Source: Pseudozobellia thermophila (GTDB taxonomy: Bacteria; Bacteroidota; Bacteroidia; Flavobacteriales; Flavobacteriaceae). Taken from it: a stretch of DNA of 64,000 bases. Positions 16,420 to 25,900 of the stretch are shown piece after piece (within the stretch, counting starts at the first letter, position 1; the number at the start of each line of letters is the position of its first letter). The DNA is taken from assembly GCF_900141855.1 (NCBI RefSeq), contig NZ_FQYU01000008.1, forward strand, positions 62,001 to 126,000, in the 5' to 3' direction. The translations under genes were made by a program, and so were the position numbers. A model generated the notes under the pieces. That model saw nothing but the letters and a program-made list of their open reading frames with translations. It was not told where the DNA came from and did not search any database.

Positions 16420-17361
16420 GTGAAGCATTTATTTCTAGCCCTATTTCTTATGGCAGGTCTATCGGGTATGGCCCAAGCGCAACTAAACGACTATAAGTAC
16501 ATCATAGTCCCTAAAAAGTTCGATGGCTTTAAAAAAGAGAACCAGTATCAGACCAGTACCTTGGTCAAGCACCTGTTTACGCAAAAAGGGTTTGAGACGG
16601 CCTACGAAGACGATCTTCCTTTTGACCTGGTCGCCAATCGCTGTCTGGGCCTAACGGTGTATCTTATCGACGATTCCTCCATGTTTACCACAAAGGCTTC
16701 GTTAAAGTTGGAAGATTGCCTAGGGAAGGAAGTTTTTACCACACAAGAGGGAAGGAGCAAGATAAAGGACTTTAAGGATTCGTATAACGAGGCCATTCGG
16801 GAAGCCTTCAATTCGATTTTGGCCTTGAATTATGTGTATTCGGGCAAGGCGGAAAACACCGATCCCGTGACGGTTAGCTTTAGGGACGATGTGAAAAGGC
16901 TTGAAGCAGGAACGGGACAGGCACCGAAGCCCAAAAATTCGAACGCTATGGTGGAGCAACAGGCTACCACCGAAAACCAGCTATACAAAGACCGGCGACC
17001 CGTACCTTCCGATTTTACGAAGGGCGAGGAGAAAAGGGAAATGGTAAAGCAAATGGCCACCAGGGAACAGCAACGTTATGAGGACAAGACGCCCCAAGCG
17101 ACGGATAAGTCCGTTGTTCCCATCGCGAATGCCAAGCCCCGGGAAGGCGTGCTCTATGCCCAAGAGACGGAAAACGGTTACCAGTTGGTCGACAGTACGC
17201 CCAAAATCGTGCTTAGGTTGCAAAAGACTTCGGTTCCCAACTACTTTATAGCCAAGGGCGACGATGCCTCGGGTACGGTATTCGAAAAGAATGGGAATTG
17301 GTATTTTGAATACTATGTGGGCGATAAGCTGGTTACCGAGATGCTTGAAATCAAGTTTTAA
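16420..17361 (+). CDS. Exported protein of unknown function (GTG start)
   Basis: A 313-residue protein with a signal peptide (MKHLFLALFLMAGLSGMAQA). The start is GTG, directly preceding the signal sequence; no ATG fits. Residues 21-145 form a compact domain beginning DYKYIIVPKKFDGFKKENQYQ, seen to my knowledge in many uncharacterised flavobacterial secreted proteins. A charged, low-complexity linker contains an imperfect duplication (177-194 and 208-225, both with a MVxQxAT core), and a final beta domain covers about 240-313. Its stop overlaps the convergent rarA stop by 4 bp. Probably periplasmic; no function assigned. Confidence 0.82.
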   Translation: MKHLFLALFLMAGLSGMAQAQLNDYKYIIVPKKFDGFKKENQYQTSTLVKHLFTQKGFETAYEDDLPFDLVANRCLGLTVYLIDDSSMFTTKASLKLEDCLGKEVFTTQEGRSKIKDFKDSYNEAIREAFNSILALNYVYSGKAENTDPVTVSFRDDVKRLEAGTGQAPKPKNSNAMVEQQATTENQLYKDRRPVPSDFTKGEEKREMVKQMATREQQRYEDKTPQATDKSVVPIANAKPREGVLYAQETENGYQLVDSTPKIVLRLQKTSVPNYFIAKGDDASGTVFEKNGNWYFEYYVGDKLVTEMLEIKF

Positions 17362-18635
17362 GATTCGTACTTGTCCTTCCACCGGTTTTTAATGAACTCC
17401 TTGATGTTGTTTTCCCGTGCGTTGTTTCCGGGACGGTAAAAGGCCGTGCCCGAAATCTCCTCCGGAAGGAATTCCATATTTACAAAGTTGTTCTCGTAGT
17501 CGTGGGCGTATCGGTATTCTTCGCCATAGCCCAAGTCTTTCATGAGTTTGGTCGGGGCGTTTCGAAGGGGTAGGGGAACGGTAAGATCACCGGTTTCCCT
17601 CACTTTTTGCTGGGCCTTGTTAATGGCCATATAGCTCGCATTGCTTTTGGGCGAGGTGGCCAGGTAAATGGCGCATTGGCTTAAAATGATACGGGCTTCG
17701 GGATAACCGATGGTGTTGACCGCCTGAAAGGCATTATTGGCAATGACCAGGGCGGTAGGGTTGGCAAGGCCGATATCCTCCGAAGCGGAAATCAACAACC
17801 TGCGGGCAATAAATTTGACGTCTTCCCCGCCCTCGATCATCCGGGCCAGCCAATAAACGGCCCCATTGGGGTCGCTTCCCCGGATCGATTTGATAAATGC
17901 CGAAATGATATCGTAGTGCTGCTCCCCCGTCTTATCGTAAAGCACGGTGTTTTTTTGAACCTTGCCCAAGACCAGCTCATCGGTAATCACGACCTTGTCT
18001 CCCTCGACCGAATTGACGATCAGTTCAAAAATGTTCAACAGCTTGCGCCCGTCGCCGCCCGACAATCGCAATAGGGCCTCTGTTTCTTTGAGAACGATGT
18101 TTTTTTTCCGTAGCACGGAATCCTCCTTCATCGCCCTTTTGATCAGGTTTTCCAGGTCTTCCTTTCCGAAGGCGTTCAGGGTATACACCTGACAGCGCGA
18201 AAGCAGGGCGGGAATCACCTCAAAACTGGGGTTTTCGGTAGTGGCCCCGATCAGGGTTACCCATCCCTTCTCAACGGCCGCCAACAGCGAATCTTGTTGC
18301 GACTTGCTGAATCGATGTATCTCGTCTATAAATAAAATCGGATTTTTTGCCGTAAAGAGTCCCCCGCTCTGTTTGGCCTTGTCGATAACCTCCCTAATGT
18401 CCCTAACCCCACTGTTAATGGCGCTAAGGGTGTAGAACGGTCTTTCGCTCTCGTGGGCGATGATGTTGGCCAGGGTGGTCTTGCCAGTGCCCGGAGGGCC
18501 CCAAAAAATAAGGGAAGGGATTATTCCCCTTTTGATTTGCTGGGTCAGTGATCCGTTCTCGCCTACCAGATGGCGTTGGCTGATATATTCGTCCAGGGTC
18601 TTTGGCCTGATGCGCTCTGCTAAGGGTTCGTTCAT
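17358..18635 (-). CDS. rarA: Replication-associated recombination protein A (RarA/MgsA), AAA+ ATPase
   Basis: A 425-residue AAA+ protein of the clamp-loader-like RarA/Mgs1/WRNIP1 family. Walker A GPPGTGKTT is at 46-54, Walker B LFIDEIHRF at 101-109, sensor 1 GATTENPSF just after, and the helical tetramerisation C-terminus includes RGSDPNGAVYWLARM. RarA acts at stalled replication forks in the cytoplasm. Length and motifs are complete. The promoter overlaps the region just before the start, with the -7 box only 4 nt from the ATG, so the transcript is probably leaderless or nearly so. Confidence 0.96.
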   Translation of the reverse strand: MNEPLAERIRPKTLDEYISQRHLVGENGSLTQQIKRGIIPSLIFWGPPGTGKTTLANIIAHESERPFYTLSAINSGVRDIREVIDKAKQSGGLFTAKNPILFIDEIHRFSKSQQDSLLAAVEKGWVTLIGATTENPSFEVIPALLSRCQVYTLNAFGKEDLENLIKRAMKEDSVLRKKNIVLKETEALLRLSGGDGRKLLNIFELIVNSVEGDKVVITDELVLGKVQKNTVLYDKTGEQHYDIISAFIKSIRGSDPNGAVYWLARMIEGGEDVKFIARRLLISASEDIGLANPTALVIANNAFQAVNTIGYPEARIILSQCAIYLATSPKSNASYMAINKAQQKVRETGDLTVPLPLRNAPTKLMKDLGYGEEYRYAHDYENNFVNMEFLPEEISGTAFYRPGNNARENNIKEFIKNRWKDKYES

Positions 18636-18639
18636 CTTG

Positions 18640-18670
18640 CAAAAGTATGATAAGTTTCAGCCCAATTCAA
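18640..18670 (-). promoter_or_regulatory. Bacteroidota-type promoter of rarA
   Basis: On the minus strand TTG (18670-18668) is followed after 20 nt by TACTTTTG (18647-18640), a full match to the TTG / TAnnTTTG consensus. Only 4 nt separate the -7 box from the rarA ATG, which suggests transcription starts at or next to the start codon. Confidence 0.6.
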
Positions 18671-18776
18671 GGGAAGACCATCAAAGGATGTTTTTTATGA
18701 GGTCGTTTCGAAGGCCAGGGAAATGACAATATTTCAGTACTTGTATGCTTGGCGGACTTATTGTTAACTTAGGGGT

Positions 18777-19529
18777 ATGGCCGATACCCCATATTTCAGG
18801 TTTACGAATGCCGTTATCGTTGCGCCCTTATTGGCCGTTCTGGCGATATGGACCGTTTTTTGGTTGGAGCTTACATTGAGGATAAACTTGAACGACTACG
18901 GTATTTATCCGCAACGGCTGTCCGGCTTGAAAGGGATTGTAATCAGTCCGTTTATTCATGGGTCGGTCGAGCACCTTTACAACAATACGATACCCTTGGC
19001 GGTTCTCATGGCCTCCTTGTTTTATTTCTATCGAAAGGTCGCCCTGCGGGTGTTGGTCGTGGGGGTACTCCTTTCCGGGCTCTTTACCTGGGCCGTTGGC
19101 CGGCCATCGTTTCATATTGGGGCCAGTGGGGTAATCTATCTTTTGGCAAGTTTTATATTTTTTAAGGGGATACGCACCAAGCATTATCGCTTGGTGGCCC
19201 TATCGCTGGTTGTTGTGTTTATTTACGGAAGTATGCTTTGGTATATCTTCCCGATCGAGGATGGCATTTCTTGGGAAGGGCATTTAGGCGGATTTTTGGC
19301 AGGGATGCTCTTGGCTTTTGTGGTGAAGACGCCCGTGCCTCCCATTAAAAAATACGATTGGGAACGCGATGACTACGATGAGGAGGCCGACGAGTTTCTA
19401 AGACAGTTTGATGAGGACGGTAATTTTGTCGGGGACCGGACCAAGGAGGAAGGGCAGGTAAACGAAATCAAGATCGTCTATGAATACAAAAAGGATATAG
19501 GGCACGATAAGGATGCAAAGCGGGAATAA
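18777..19529 (+). CDS. Rhomboid family intramembrane serine protease
   Basis: A 250-residue integral membrane protein with about six transmembrane helices. The catalytic serine is in GASG (Ser117) and the catalytic histidine is His169 in EGHLGG; the HGSVEHLYNN motif (61-70) supplies the oxyanion-side His and Asn typical of rhomboids. A highly acidic cytoplasmic tail (DERDDYDEEADEF-like, about 195-250) follows the last helix. It cleaves transmembrane segments of other membrane proteins; substrates are unknown. It stands alone between rarA (divergent) and rlmB (convergent). Confidence 0.92.
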   Translation: MADTPYFRFTNAVIVAPLLAVLAIWTVFWLELTLRINLNDYGIYPQRLSGLKGIVISPFIHGSVEHLYNNTIPLAVLMASLFYFYRKVALRVLVVGVLLSGLFTWAVGRPSFHIGASGVIYLLASFIFFKGIRTKHYRLVALSLVVVFIYGSMLWYIFPIEDGISWEGHLGGFLAGMLLAFVVKTPVPPIKKYDWERDDYDEEADEFLRQFDEDGNFVGDRTKEEGQVNEIKIVYEYKKDIGHDKDAKRE

Positions 19530-19554
19530 TCGTCGTTATGGCCTTGGTGATGGC

Positions 19555-20289
19555 CTATTGGCGCTGCCTTACGGCCTCGTAGAGGAAAACGGCGCAGGCC
19601 ACCGAAACGTTTAGCGACCCGATTTCGCCCAGCAGGGGAATCTTCGCCAAATGGTCGACCGCTTTAAGGGTAGAGGGCGATATGCCCCTATCCTCGGAAC
19701 CCATGACAATGGCCGCAGGACCTGTAAAATCGATATTGTAAATATAATTGTCCGTTTTCTCCGTAGCGGCAACGACTGAGATGCCGCTTGCCTGCAAATA
19801 GTAAACGGCGTCTTTGATATGGTCTACCTTGGCAATGGGAATTTTAAAGACGGCGCCAGCGGAAGTTTTTATGGTATCGGCGGTTACCGGGGCCGCGCCC
19901 TTTTTTTGGATAATGATCCCGTCGACTCCCGTACATTCGGCCGTTCTTATTATTGCGCCAAAATTACGTACATCCGAAAGTTGGTCGAGCAATAGAAACA
20001 GGGGTGCCTTATCCTTTTGTACGACCGTTTCGACCAATTCTTCCAATTGATGAAAGGTAATCGGCGATATGTTGGCGACCACGCCCTGGTGGTTGTTTTT
20101 GGTCAGGTGGTTGAGTTTTTCGATGGGAACGTAGGAAGCCTTTATCCCCTTTTTTCTCAACAAACCTTCCAGCTCACGCGACAAATCGCCTTTCAGTCCC
20201 TTTTGGATAAAGACCTTATCGATGGGCTCGTTCGAATTGATGGCTTCGATGACCGCGCGAATGCCATAGATCTGAGATGTTTTTTGCAT
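19555..20289 (-). CDS. rlmB: 23S rRNA (guanosine-2'-O-)-methyltransferase RlmB, SpoU family
   Basis: A 244-residue TrmH/SpoU-class methyltransferase. The N-terminal substrate-binding domain (IYGIRAVIEAI, residues 6-16) resembles L30e, and the knotted SPOUT domain carries motif 1 DVRNFGAIIRTAE, motif 2 IVMGSEDRGIS and motif 3 SLNVSVACAVFLYEA. It uses SAM to methylate the ribose of a conserved 23S rRNA guanosine (2251 in E. coli numbering). The methionine at 20289 is chosen: the open frame upstream runs through a terminator hairpin and is not protein-like. Confidence 0.93.
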   Translation of the reverse strand: MQKTSQIYGIRAVIEAINSNEPIDKVFIQKGLKGDLSRELEGLLRKKGIKASYVPIEKLNHLTKNNHQGVVANISPITFHQLEELVETVVQKDKAPLFLLLDQLSDVRNFGAIIRTAECTGVDGIIIQKKGAAPVTADTIKTSAGAVFKIPIAKVDHIKDAVYYLQASGISVVAATEKTDNYIYNIDFTGPAAIVMGSEDRGISPSTLKAVDHLAKIPLLGEIGSLNVSVACAVFLYEAVRQRQ

Positions 20290-20293
20290 GGGG

Positions 20294-20301
20294 CAAAGAT
20301 A
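20294..20301 (-). promoter_or_regulatory. Candidate -7 element of rlmB
   Basis: TATCTTTG on the minus strand is a perfect TAnnTTTG match and ends 4 nt before the rlmB ATG. The -33 region falls in the neighbouring terminator hairpin and has no clear TTG. Confidence 0.45.
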
Positions 20302-20318
20302 GCGAACGGCAAATAAAA

Positions 20319-20344
20319 AAAGCCACCTAAAAATAGGTGGCTTT
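20319..20344 (-). terminator. Intrinsic terminator hairpin upstream of rlmB
   Basis: A perfect 10-bp stem AAAGCCACCT/AGGTGGCTTT with a 6-nt loop. An A-run on the plus strand becomes a T-run after the hairpin on the minus strand, so it terminates leftward transcription arriving from beyond 20345. No gene was found between this hairpin and the one at 20535-20560. Confidence 0.7.
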
Positions 20345-20534
20345 GAATTATTTCGGAGGACATCATTGGCCTCTAATGTCGTAGTGTTTGTTGCCGATTG
20401 CAAGTCAGGTTATACTATTATTCGGTAATTTAAACGTGATGGGTCATAACCGAAGTTGTTAGGGCTATACTTCTGTCTTAATTGGTTGTTGTTACTAATT
20501 CTGAAGTAGGGGGGATATGATTGGCCAAAACAAA
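20345..20534. other. Short intergenic stretch between two minus-strand terminators, no gene seen
   Basis: No open reading frame of credible composition exists on either strand and no tRNA-like cloverleaf was found. Because it is bounded on both sides by leftward intrinsic terminators, it could hold a small RNA on the minus strand, but no promoter of consensus type was seen. Confidence 0.3.
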
Positions 20535-20560
20535 AAAACGCCCTCGAAAGAGGGCGTTTT
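20535..20560 (-). terminator. Intrinsic terminator of the SusC/SusD operon
   Basis: Stem AAAACGCCCTC/GAGGGCGTTTT with a GAAA (minus strand TTTC) tetraloop, followed on the minus strand by a run of seven T. It lies 19 bp after the stop codon of the third gene of the operon. Confidence 0.85.
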
Positions 20561-20579
20561 GGATGGTATTTAGACTTTT

Positions 20580-21434
20580 TTATTGTCTGACATAGGTCGC
20601 TGTATAGTCGCCATTGCCAAAGAAGTCATCGTTTAGTTGTAGTTCAAGAACACCTGTTTCTTGATCCCAAGTTCCACCGGTTATACATCCAATACCGTAA
20701 TCGGGACAGAAATCCGTATCGGAAGAAGAAGATGAGACCTCTCCACATATAACGGATATGATACCTCCGTTGACCAATCCTGTGTTAGAAGTACAGTATT
20801 GAAGCAAGCCCCCATCCGCGGTTTCCAATTGCCACGAACCGTCAGGTGTTTCAGTGATGGTTACTGAAGGTATAGTACCGCTCGAACCTTCACCACAAAC
20901 AGAGTTTGTTACGGTGTAGGTACCGCTTAAATCGGCATAACAGTTAACGATAAGGTTAAAACTATCACCTTGGTAATAAAAGACATCACCATTGGTTTGA
21001 TGTACCTTAACGGTAAAGGTGAAAAGATCACCTATTTTAAGGTCATCTACGGTTGCGGATGTTCCTTCAAGGAATTCGTCTATTTCCGTTAAACTTACTG
21101 TGAAGGGTAGGGCGTCATAGGTTCCAACTGAGATTTCTTCTCCCCCGTTGAACACTTTTACCACTTCATAGCTAGAGACAAGGCTCTCGTCTTCGATTGC
21201 CCCCGCACTTACTTCCATATTAAGCTCGTTGGCCAAGATGGTAAGGTCGCTTTCAGCTATATTGTCCCAATCTTCCGGTTCTCCTTGGACCTTGCCAAAG
21301 CCACTTACGCTAATCGCTGTACCAGATATTTTTCTATTTTTCAGTACTTCTGATTCTTCTTCGCCATCACATCCCGTAAAAGCAAGGGAAATGCTGAGAA
21401 CCAATAGAAGATATATGTTATACTTTTTCATCAT
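20580..21434 (-). CDS. Lipoprotein accompanying SusC/SusD, unknown function
   Basis: A 284-residue lipoprotein (signal peptide with lipobox FTGC, Cys at about 22); two adjacent methionines at 21434 and 21431 are both possible starts. The N-terminal half has an Ig-like beta sandwich (VVKVFNGGEEISVGTYDALPFTVSL), and the C-terminal half resembles ligand-binding or capping domains seen in SusE/SusF-position proteins (DLSGTYTVTNSVCG..., cysteine-rich). It ends the operon, 23 bp after susD. As a surface lipoprotein in the SusE position it probably helps bind the transporter's substrate. No enzyme motif. Confidence 0.8.
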   Translation of the reverse strand: MMKKYNIYLLLVLSISLAFTGCDGEEESEVLKNRKISGTAISVSGFGKVQGEPEDWDNIAESDLTILANELNMEVSAGAIEDESLVSSYEVVKVFNGGEEISVGTYDALPFTVSLTEIDEFLEGTSATVDDLKIGDLFTFTVKVHQTNGDVFYYQGDSFNLIVNCYADLSGTYTVTNSVCGEGSSGTIPSVTITETPDGSWQLETADGGLLQYCTSNTGLVNGGIISVICGEVSSSSSDTDFCPDYGIGCITGGTWDQETGVLELQLNDDFFGNGDYTATYVRQ

Positions 21435-21457
21435 TTTAGAATTAGTTTTTTAATTAA

Positions 21458-22900
21458 TTATTTAACGTCCCACCACACTTTGGTAGTTAACGCGTCCTCT
21501 CCTTGGTTGGCCACGGCTGCGGCTACATTTTCTGCATTCAAGGAGTTTTCGTCATTTGTATAAGTATAACGGGTCGGGATACCACTTACGCCTGGTTGGG
21601 CATCAACGGCCATTACTAAATCGGAGGGTATATCCGATCTTCTCCATTCGGCCCAAGTCTCATACCCTTGTAGAAAGGTACTCGCCCATAATTGTTCGGC
21701 AATGGATACGTATCCTTCGTATGCAGGGGTAAATGACCCTGCTTCCAATCCATTTTGGGTTAATGAAGCGTCGATACCGGCTTGGAAATAGGTTGCTGCA
21801 TCCCCTGAAGCGCCGAACCTCTCAATAGCTTCGGCAATCAACAGGTTAACCTGGGCTGCCGAGATGTAAAAAAGAGGGGCATCGGCTGCCATGTAGGCAT
21901 CACCAATTGGTGATACAACGCCAGCACCATAGCCTGATAATCCCGGGTTGATGTAACCTGCAGGCTTTCCAACATATTCTCCTGAACTGTTTTCATTGGC
22001 GTAAACCTCTAGCCTTGGGTCACCCTTGGCCTTCATAAACTCTACTAAGGCCTCTCCCATACACCATTCCGCTTCACGGCCATTTTGGACGATACCATAA
22101 TATGGATTGGCATTGGGTGCGTTTTCAGTTTCAAAGACAATAACGGCATTATCGGCGTTGTCGGTAATTAAATTACCCGAAGCAACGAGGGATTGCACTT
22201 CGAGCTCATCGAAAAGGGAAGTGTCGGAAACTCGCATCATGGCCCTAAATTTAATAGAGGTGGCAAATTTCAACCATTTGTCCAAATCTCCACCGTAAAT
22301 CAAGTCTTGGGTTGCAGTCAACGAACCTTCACCCGTTGCAAATTTGGCGATGGCTTCATCCAACATGCCAAAAATTGCGGTATAGACTTGTTGCTGCGAA
22401 TCGTAGGCCGGGGCAAAATTGTTCTCGGTCAAACCCTTATTGGCATCTGTTAAGGGAATATCGCCAAAGGAATCTGTCAAATATTGGTAAGCCATTGCCT
22501 TTAAGGTAAGGGCGGCGGCTTGTATAGCCGGGTTTTCCGCCTCACCACCTAGGATGTACATCTCATCGGCTTCTGCGATAACATTCACGTACATGGTATT
22601 CCAGAAGGTGTTGATGGCCGATAGACGCGGATAATAACGATCCGCATCGTTGTAAATGGGTTTTGAAATGTGTTGTGGCCAAGTTGCGGCACATTCACCA
22701 GAAACAAAGTAATCGTATACTTCATTAATAAGAGATCTCTCGATATAACCTAATTGTAGGTCGGCAGAAATCTCGGTGGGGTTGTCCGGATCGGTATTGA
22801 TTTCCTCAAAATTGGCATCACAACCCGAGAACAACATGGTTATTCCTAGGGGAATGCTTATTGATAAAGTTTTATATATAGTTTTCATTTGTTGTGACAT
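21458..22900 (-). CDS. SusD/RagB-family nutrient-binding outer-membrane lipoprotein (SusD-like_2 type)
   Basis: A 480-residue lipoprotein. The signal peptide ends in the lipobox LFSGC, and the sequence then continues DANFEEINTDPDNPTE, characteristic of the SusD-like_2 subfamily. TPR-like helices (AYQYLTDSFGDIPLTDA, AEADEMYILGG) form the body. It sits on the extracellular face of the SusC barrel and hands substrate to it. The start at 22900 follows the SusC stop with no gap, fitting translational coupling; the internal methionine at 22888 also gives a good signal peptide. The subfamily is often found in orphan pairs without glycoside hydrolases. Confidence 0.93.
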   Translation of the reverse strand: MSQQMKTIYKTLSISIPLGITMLFSGCDANFEEINTDPDNPTEISADLQLGYIERSLINEVYDYFVSGECAATWPQHISKPIYNDADRYYPRLSAINTFWNTMYVNVIAEADEMYILGGEAENPAIQAAALTLKAMAYQYLTDSFGDIPLTDANKGLTENNFAPAYDSQQQVYTAIFGMLDEAIAKFATGEGSLTATQDLIYGGDLDKWLKFATSIKFRAMMRVSDTSLFDELEVQSLVASGNLITDNADNAVIVFETENAPNANPYYGIVQNGREAEWCMGEALVEFMKAKGDPRLEVYANENSSGEYVGKPAGYINPGLSGYGAGVVSPIGDAYMAADAPLFYISAAQVNLLIAEAIERFGASGDAATYFQAGIDASLTQNGLEAGSFTPAYEGYVSIAEQLWASTFLQGYETWAEWRRSDIPSDLVMAVDAQPGVSGIPTRYTYTNDENSLNAENVAAAVANQGEDALTTKVWWDVK

Positions 22901-25900
22901 TTAGAAGTTAACATTTAGACTCAACCCTATAGTGCGTGCTGCAGGGGTTTGGGCATATTCCAAGCCTTGTTGTCCGATATCTGTACCAAAAGCCGTTTCG
23001 GGATCGATGTGCGGAGCCTTTTTATATAAAATGGCCAAATTGCGTACATTGACACCAATGTTTATCGACTCTACGGACATGTTGTTAAACAATCGGCTTG
23101 GTAGGTCATAACTCAAGGAGAGTTCCCTCCATTTTACGAATGTGGCATCGAAAACGGAAGACTCGGCAATGTTTTGGTTGAATGCCGAAGAATAATAATC
23201 GAGAGCAGGGACAACAACATTGTTCGGTACATAGCCACCACTGCCATCAGCCATTACACCGTCTCCGACGATGCCGGACTCACGACCGATAACTGTTTCT
23301 TCCAAAATACCCGCTAACATACCCCAGGTGTTTGTTTGCGAATATACCTCGCCACCGTACTTGGTATCGAATAGGGTACGGAACCTGAAGCCTTTGTATG
23401 AGGCATTGATGCCTACACCACCGACCCAGTCAGGTTGTGAATTACCAAGTACTTCAGAATCGCCTATCACGGGAAGGCCATCCTCATAAATAATTTTTCC
23501 GGAAGCTTCATCGCGAGCGAAGGCTGGACCGTAAATGGCGCCGATAGCCTCCCCGTTACGCGCTTGGGTATATACGTTCCAAAGGTTACCGTTGGAAAGG
23601 TTGATTACACCAGATCCTTCGATGTCGCTTACCTCGTTTACGTTTTTGGCAAAGTTGACGTCAACTCCCAAGTTAAAACCATCACTTTCAGAACTTCTTA
23701 GGATATCCACTCCCAAGAAAGCTTCAACACCTTTATTACTGATAGTCGCTGCATTCTTCCAGACACTGGTAAAACCAGAGGAGGCCGAAACATCCAACGG
23801 CATGATTACGTCTTCGTTCTTTTTGTCGTAGTACGTCAAGTTCAAATTAAGTCTGTTTGAGAACAGTCTAGCCTCTATACCGGCTTCAATGGCCGTTTCC
23901 GTTTGGGCTTTGATATCGCTGTTCCACGCAGTGTTGGGAACGTATGCGGTAGGAGCGCTACCGTTTAATGGATATGCCGATAACTCGTATACAGGGGTTA
24001 CGCTATAGGCGTTCAATGGACCGGCACTACCCGTTTGGGCCCACGAACCCCTTATTTTAAGGAAATTTAACTGTTGACTCTCAATATTAAGGATGTCATC
24101 TAGTAGTAAACTGGTTGATACAGCTGGGTAAAAGATGCTATTGTTCTTAACCGGCAATACGCTGGCCCAGTCATTTCTTCCCGAGAAGTTTAGATATACA
24201 AGATTCTTATAGCTCAAAGAACCTGTTCCGTAGAGACTGTTGATTCGTTGTTCACTACTGTCGTCGTCCAAAATGGGGGCTCCATCGGAGTTGGCCAGGT
24301 TGAACAGGCCGTCGATTACCAAGTTTTGGGCCTCGCCTGAGAAAAACTTGTATTTATTTACCATAATCTGTCCACCAACCAAAAGGTTAAGCTTCCATTG
24401 GTCTTCCGCCCCAAATTGGTCGTCGTATGAGAACATGGCTTGAGAGTTGACCTCGTATCGGTTTCTGTCTTCCAGTTTGTAATAGCCATTTCTGTTGTCA
24501 ACGGTACCAAAATACATCATTGTCTCCCTGGTGTCGTCAAAGTAATCGATAGCGGTACTGACATCAAACCTGAACTTTTCACTCAATTGGTGACCTATGT
24601 TGGCCGTGGCTATGAAACGGTTTCGTTCCCATGGGTTAAGGTTTTTGTCCAATGCCCAAAATGGGTTGTTGTTGTATCTAAGGTTCCAGTTGAGGGGGGT
24701 TAGCCTTACTCTGCCGTCGTCTACAGTATTAATTAAGGGTAGGTTCTCCCAATCTTTTAAAAGGGACCAATCCACTTGTCTTGCAGACCATACCAACTGG
24801 CCGACCTGGTTGGCCGTTTCGCCGTAACCTACACCGTTACGCTGATCGGAAGTACTTTTGGTATAACGGGCACTGAAGCCTGCAGTCCACTTGTCATTTA
24901 AGTCAAAAGTGACGTTTCCTCCGATGTTGTACTTTTTTAAATCGGTGTTGTAAACAATACCGCTTGCGTCGGTAAGCCCTAGTGAAAGGCGGTAAGCCGT
25001 ACTTTCCGTTCCACCTGATAGGGCGATGGTGTTGTCGGTAGAAAGACCCGTTTGATAAAACTCGTCCACTACACTATTGGGGTAAGAAACCCATGGAAGT
25101 GGTTGTGGGTCGTCTGGGTTTTGCAGGTAAGACGCATATTGAACGAACTCGTATCCGGCATCCAATTTAGGTCCCCAACTTTCGTCCGTACCTCCATCAC
25201 CGCCTTCCAGACCTTCGTCATAACCAAAACCGTCGATAAAATGGAATAAGGTCGAACTATGGCCCTGTCCATAGGAGTTCTGATAGTCTGGGAAAATATA
25301 TGGGCTGGAAAAGGAAACGGTGCTGTTTACGCTGATGCCCAGTGCCTTTCCTTTTTTGCCGCTTTTGGTGGTTATTACCAAAACGCCGTTGGTTCCCCTC
25401 ATCCCGTATAATGCGGTAGCTTCACCGCCCTTGAGGACGTTGATGCTTTCAATGTCTTGGGGATTGATGTCCGCAAGACCGTTAGGTACGTCGGTTCCTC
25501 CGTTGCTGTTTCCAGATGTGTATGTGTTGTTGTCTACAACGGCTCCGTCAACCACGATAAGAGGTTGTGAATTACCGAAAATTGTGGATACACCCCTTAC
25601 GGTGATACGTGAGGATGCCCCAATGTCACCAGATGATTGTGTAATGTTTACACCCGCTACCTTACCCGAAAGGGAATTGACAACGTTCGTAGTGGGTACA
25701 TCGGTAATACTCTCACTTTGTAGTTGCTGAGAGGCGTATCCAAGGGATTTTTCTTCTCTTGATATACCCAAGGCAGTAACGACCACCTCTTCAAGGGCTT
25801 GGGCGTCCTCTTGCATTTGAACGTTGATGGTGTTCGATGCGCCTACATTTCGTCGTTCCTCTTTTTGGCCGATATAGGTGAAGACAAGAACTTGGCCTTG

